Of a stretch of 64,000 nt of DNA, positions 62,136 through 64,000 are shown piece by piece (positions within the stretch are counted from its first letter, which is position 1; each line of letters begins with the position of its first letter). The stretch is from Euonymus europaeus (taxonomy: Eukaryota; Streptophyta; Magnoliopsida; Celastrales; Celastraceae). Below the pieces are notes generated by a model. The model saw nothing but the letters and a program-made list of their open reading frames with translations. It did not search any database and was not told the origin of the DNA. A program made the translations under genes and the position numbers. The DNA is taken from NCBI GenBank assembly GCA_963580455.1, contig OY756958.1, positions 24,564,501 to 24,628,500 of the forward strand. The letters run 5' to 3'.

Positions 62136-62793
62136 TGTTGCACCAAGAGTCATCAATGACAAGAGCACACCACAAGTTATCAATGATCACAAAATGTCAT
62201 TGATGGTTGTTGTGATAGGTTGTGTAACACCACAAAATGTCATTGATAGTAGGTTGCCTAACTTTTGTAAATTACAAATTTACCACACTCCATACCTATA
62301 TAAAGGCATGAGCTTTTCATATTTGTAGTGAAAAGCTCATGTCTTTATACAGGTATGGAGTGATAGGTATGTTTGCCTAACTTTTGTAAATTACAAATTT
62401 ACCACACTCCATACCTATATAAAGGCATGAGCTTTTCACTACAAACATACCTATCACTCCATACCTGTATAAAGACATGAGCTTTTCACTACAAATATAC
62501 AAGTAGAAGGAAAGAAAGGAGAGGGTGAGAGTGAGGAAGAAAAGAGAGAAATTTATTTGAGAATAGTTTTTCTTCTAGTTTTAAGAGAGAGTTTTATTGT
62601 TCTCTCTTTGTTAAATTAGAAAGAAGGTTGTAACCCTATGTTCTATAGTGAATTCTTCTATACTGATCCGTGGTTTTTACCCTGATCATTAGGGATTTTT
62701 CACATAAAATTTGTGTGTTCAATTTAACCTTTTACTATTTTAAGTTCATTTGAAACTGCAATCTTGCTCGATTCGGACTGTCAATTTACAAAA
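62136..62793 (+). mobile_element. Copia-like solo LTR, rearranged
   Basis: The region starts TGTTGCACC, has a TATA-like CTATATAAAGG, and continues with GTTTTTACCCTGATCATTAG and CACATAAAATTTGTGTGTTC, a pattern seen at the R-U5 end of plant copia LTRs. CATTA flanks it at 62131-62135 and 62794-62798. The canonical CA end would be at 62790 (TTTACA), leaving three extra A before the right flank, so the right boundary is uncertain. The TATA-containing segment is duplicated and partly inverted inside. Confidence 0.5.
62319..62498. repeat. 57-bp perfect inverted repeat with 66-bp spacer
   Basis: Left arm 62319-62375 (starting ATATTTGTAGTGAAAAGC) is the exact reverse complement of right arm 62442-62498. 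The spacer repeats the segment found just left of the left arm (TAAATTACAAATTTACCACA to GAGCTTTTCA), so a direct duplication and an inversion are combined. Confidence 0.88.
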
Positions 62794-62897
62794 CATTATT
62801 CATATATTACATTCTCTGCGCACTACAGTCCTACTTTGTAGTCTGTACATTCCAAAGCTGACAAAGACAAGGTGTTGTTAGCTCTCTGGGACTTTAA

Positions 62898-64000
62898 TTA
62901 GGTCCTTTTAGTGAGTGAAAGAATGGCGGAAACCATAAGCTTGTAGTCAATAGGCTTAGTTAAATAAGCATCCATTCCCACCTCCAAGCATTTTGCTTCA
63001 TCTGATGACATTGCATGGGCTGTCAATGCAACAATAGGAATATGCATGTCAGTTCCTTCTTCTGCTTTCCTTATTGCCTTTGTTGCTTCATATCCATCCA
63101 TCTTGGGCATCTGGGTTTTCCACAAACACAGGAAAAATGTTGAGAGCCTTTAGCATTTCCAAATTGTTGATGAAATAAACTATGCATTAGATTATGATTT
63201 TTACCTGACAATCCATTAAGACCAGGTCAAATGGAGGTGAATCCGAGATGGAGTCCTCTCTTGACTCTTCTGCATCAGTCATGGAACTTAAAGCATCTAC
63301 AGCCTGAATTCCATCCCCTACTGCAACAACTGCAGCTCCCATCTTTTCCAGCATGATGGTTGCTACTCTCTGGAGCACTGGTGTATCTTCTACTAGCAAA
63401 ATTCTGAGGCCCTCGAGAGCTTTTTGTTCTTTCTCCGCTTTGCTTGCATAAGAGTTCTCCTGCTGCTCAGTACAGCTGCTCTGAGATTGATGTTTCCAGC
63501 ATTTAGAGTTCTCAAATTGGGGTTCTACGAAAAGTGAAGCTTGTTTGGTGCACATTAACATTGGCTTTCCATTCTCAGTCGGGTGAGAGTTGGGGTTTGT
63601 TAGACAATGCTCTTCTTCTGATGGTAAATTGTTTACTTTTGAGTCAACCAAGCAGTTCTCTTCCCTTTGATTCTCATGGAATAGAAATCCATTGCCAGAA
63701 TTGGCACCAACCTTTTCAGACAAATCTGAATCATTAGAGCTAGCAGTGTCAAGCTGAGTCGAATCTATCTCAAGATACTCATGGGAATCACCATTTCTTG
63801 TCTCTCTCAATTGACACGATGTCTTTATCTGCAGTTCGAGGTTTCTCTCCTTCACGATGGCTTCCAGTATCTGAATCATTTTGGCCTTGTACAGTGGTTT
63901 GTTAACCATCAATATATGCCCTTTCTGGCGCAGCTCCATCTTTATGGCATTTGAAGTGTCATGATTTAGCATCCATGCAAACTTGGCTTTACCAGAGAAT
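62898..64000 (-). CDS. AHK1: Hybrid histidine kinase, AHK1-like osmosensor, C-terminal part
   Basis: Partial gene, open to the window edge. Exons seen: beyond 64000 to 63205, and 63110-62898. The last two exons encode a C-terminal receiver domain: LRILLVEDTP with the acidic pair, FDLVLMDCQ with the phospho-acceptor Asp, the dimerisation/switch segment PIVALTAHAM, and DAYLTKPIDYKLMVS with the conserved Lys. The linker before it (KMELRQKGHILMVNKPLYKA) and the ending AILSLTKRT match plant AHK1. AHK1 is a plasma-membrane hybrid kinase implicated in osmotic and drought signalling through phosphorelay to HPt proteins. The kinase and sensor domains lie outside the window. Confidence 0.85.

Noticed and set aside
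61758..62328. Frames of about 105-112 aa on both strands upstream of PAD1
   Set aside because: They lie in the PAD1 promoter and the copia-like LTR, with no family motif.

Overview
The window is nuclear DNA of a eudicot plant, probably a woody rosid; I do not name a species. The evidence is intron-rich genes with GT-AG junctions, plant-only families (FD-type bZIP, MCA-type channel, ROP GTPase, E-class PPR, POLLENLESS3, AHK1-type histidine kinase), AT-rich intergenic DNA, and several kinds of plant transposable element. No bacterial or organellar features were seen. Many genes are split into exons far shorter than any long open frame. I rebuilt them from splice junctions and checked that the exon phases add up.

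Layout. 0-4.8 kb: an internally deleted PIF/Harbinger transposon (550-3355), a 270-bp solo LTR (3545-3814), and the FD-like bZIP gene on the minus strand, whose stop codon is 8 bp from the LTR. 4.8-11 kb: a RING-H2 gene, a small preY/Trm112-like gene not visible as a long ORF, and a divergent PPR gene. 13.3-17.5 kb: an MCA1-type mechanosensitive calcium channel gene. 20.8-22.6 kb: a five-exon GDSL esterase/lipase. 22.6-28.6 kb: intergenic DNA with MITE-like elements. 28.6-35.7 kb: a 21-exon VPS35 retromer gene. 36.7-39.2 kb: a type I ROP GTPase. 40.5-42.1 kb: a decayed DUF632-family pseudogene.

42.7-50.2 kb: a very young but defective Ty3/gypsy chromovirus-type retrotransposon with near-identical 265-bp LTRs. 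A 2.3-kb solo LTR is nested in its gag region; both insertions have clear 5-bp target duplications. 51-52.7 kb: a POLLENLESS3 (MS5)-type TPR gene. 53.1-57.3 kb: the most unusual object, a 4.2-kb foldback-like element. Its two arms are built of GATACTGTC-type minisatellite in opposite orientations, and it ends exactly at the oligo-T terminator of a tRNA-Ile(AAT) gene. 57.6-64 kb: a conserved small gene of unknown function, the proteasome alpha-7 (PAD1) gene, a copia-like solo LTR with a 57-bp perfect inverted repeat, and the 3' end of an AHK1-like histidine kinase.

The genes do not form a pathway; this is ordinary plant gene order. The notable biology lies in the transposon structures and how closely they abut genes: an LTR in the FD 3' UTR, a foldback element in a Pol III terminator, and nested LTR insertions.
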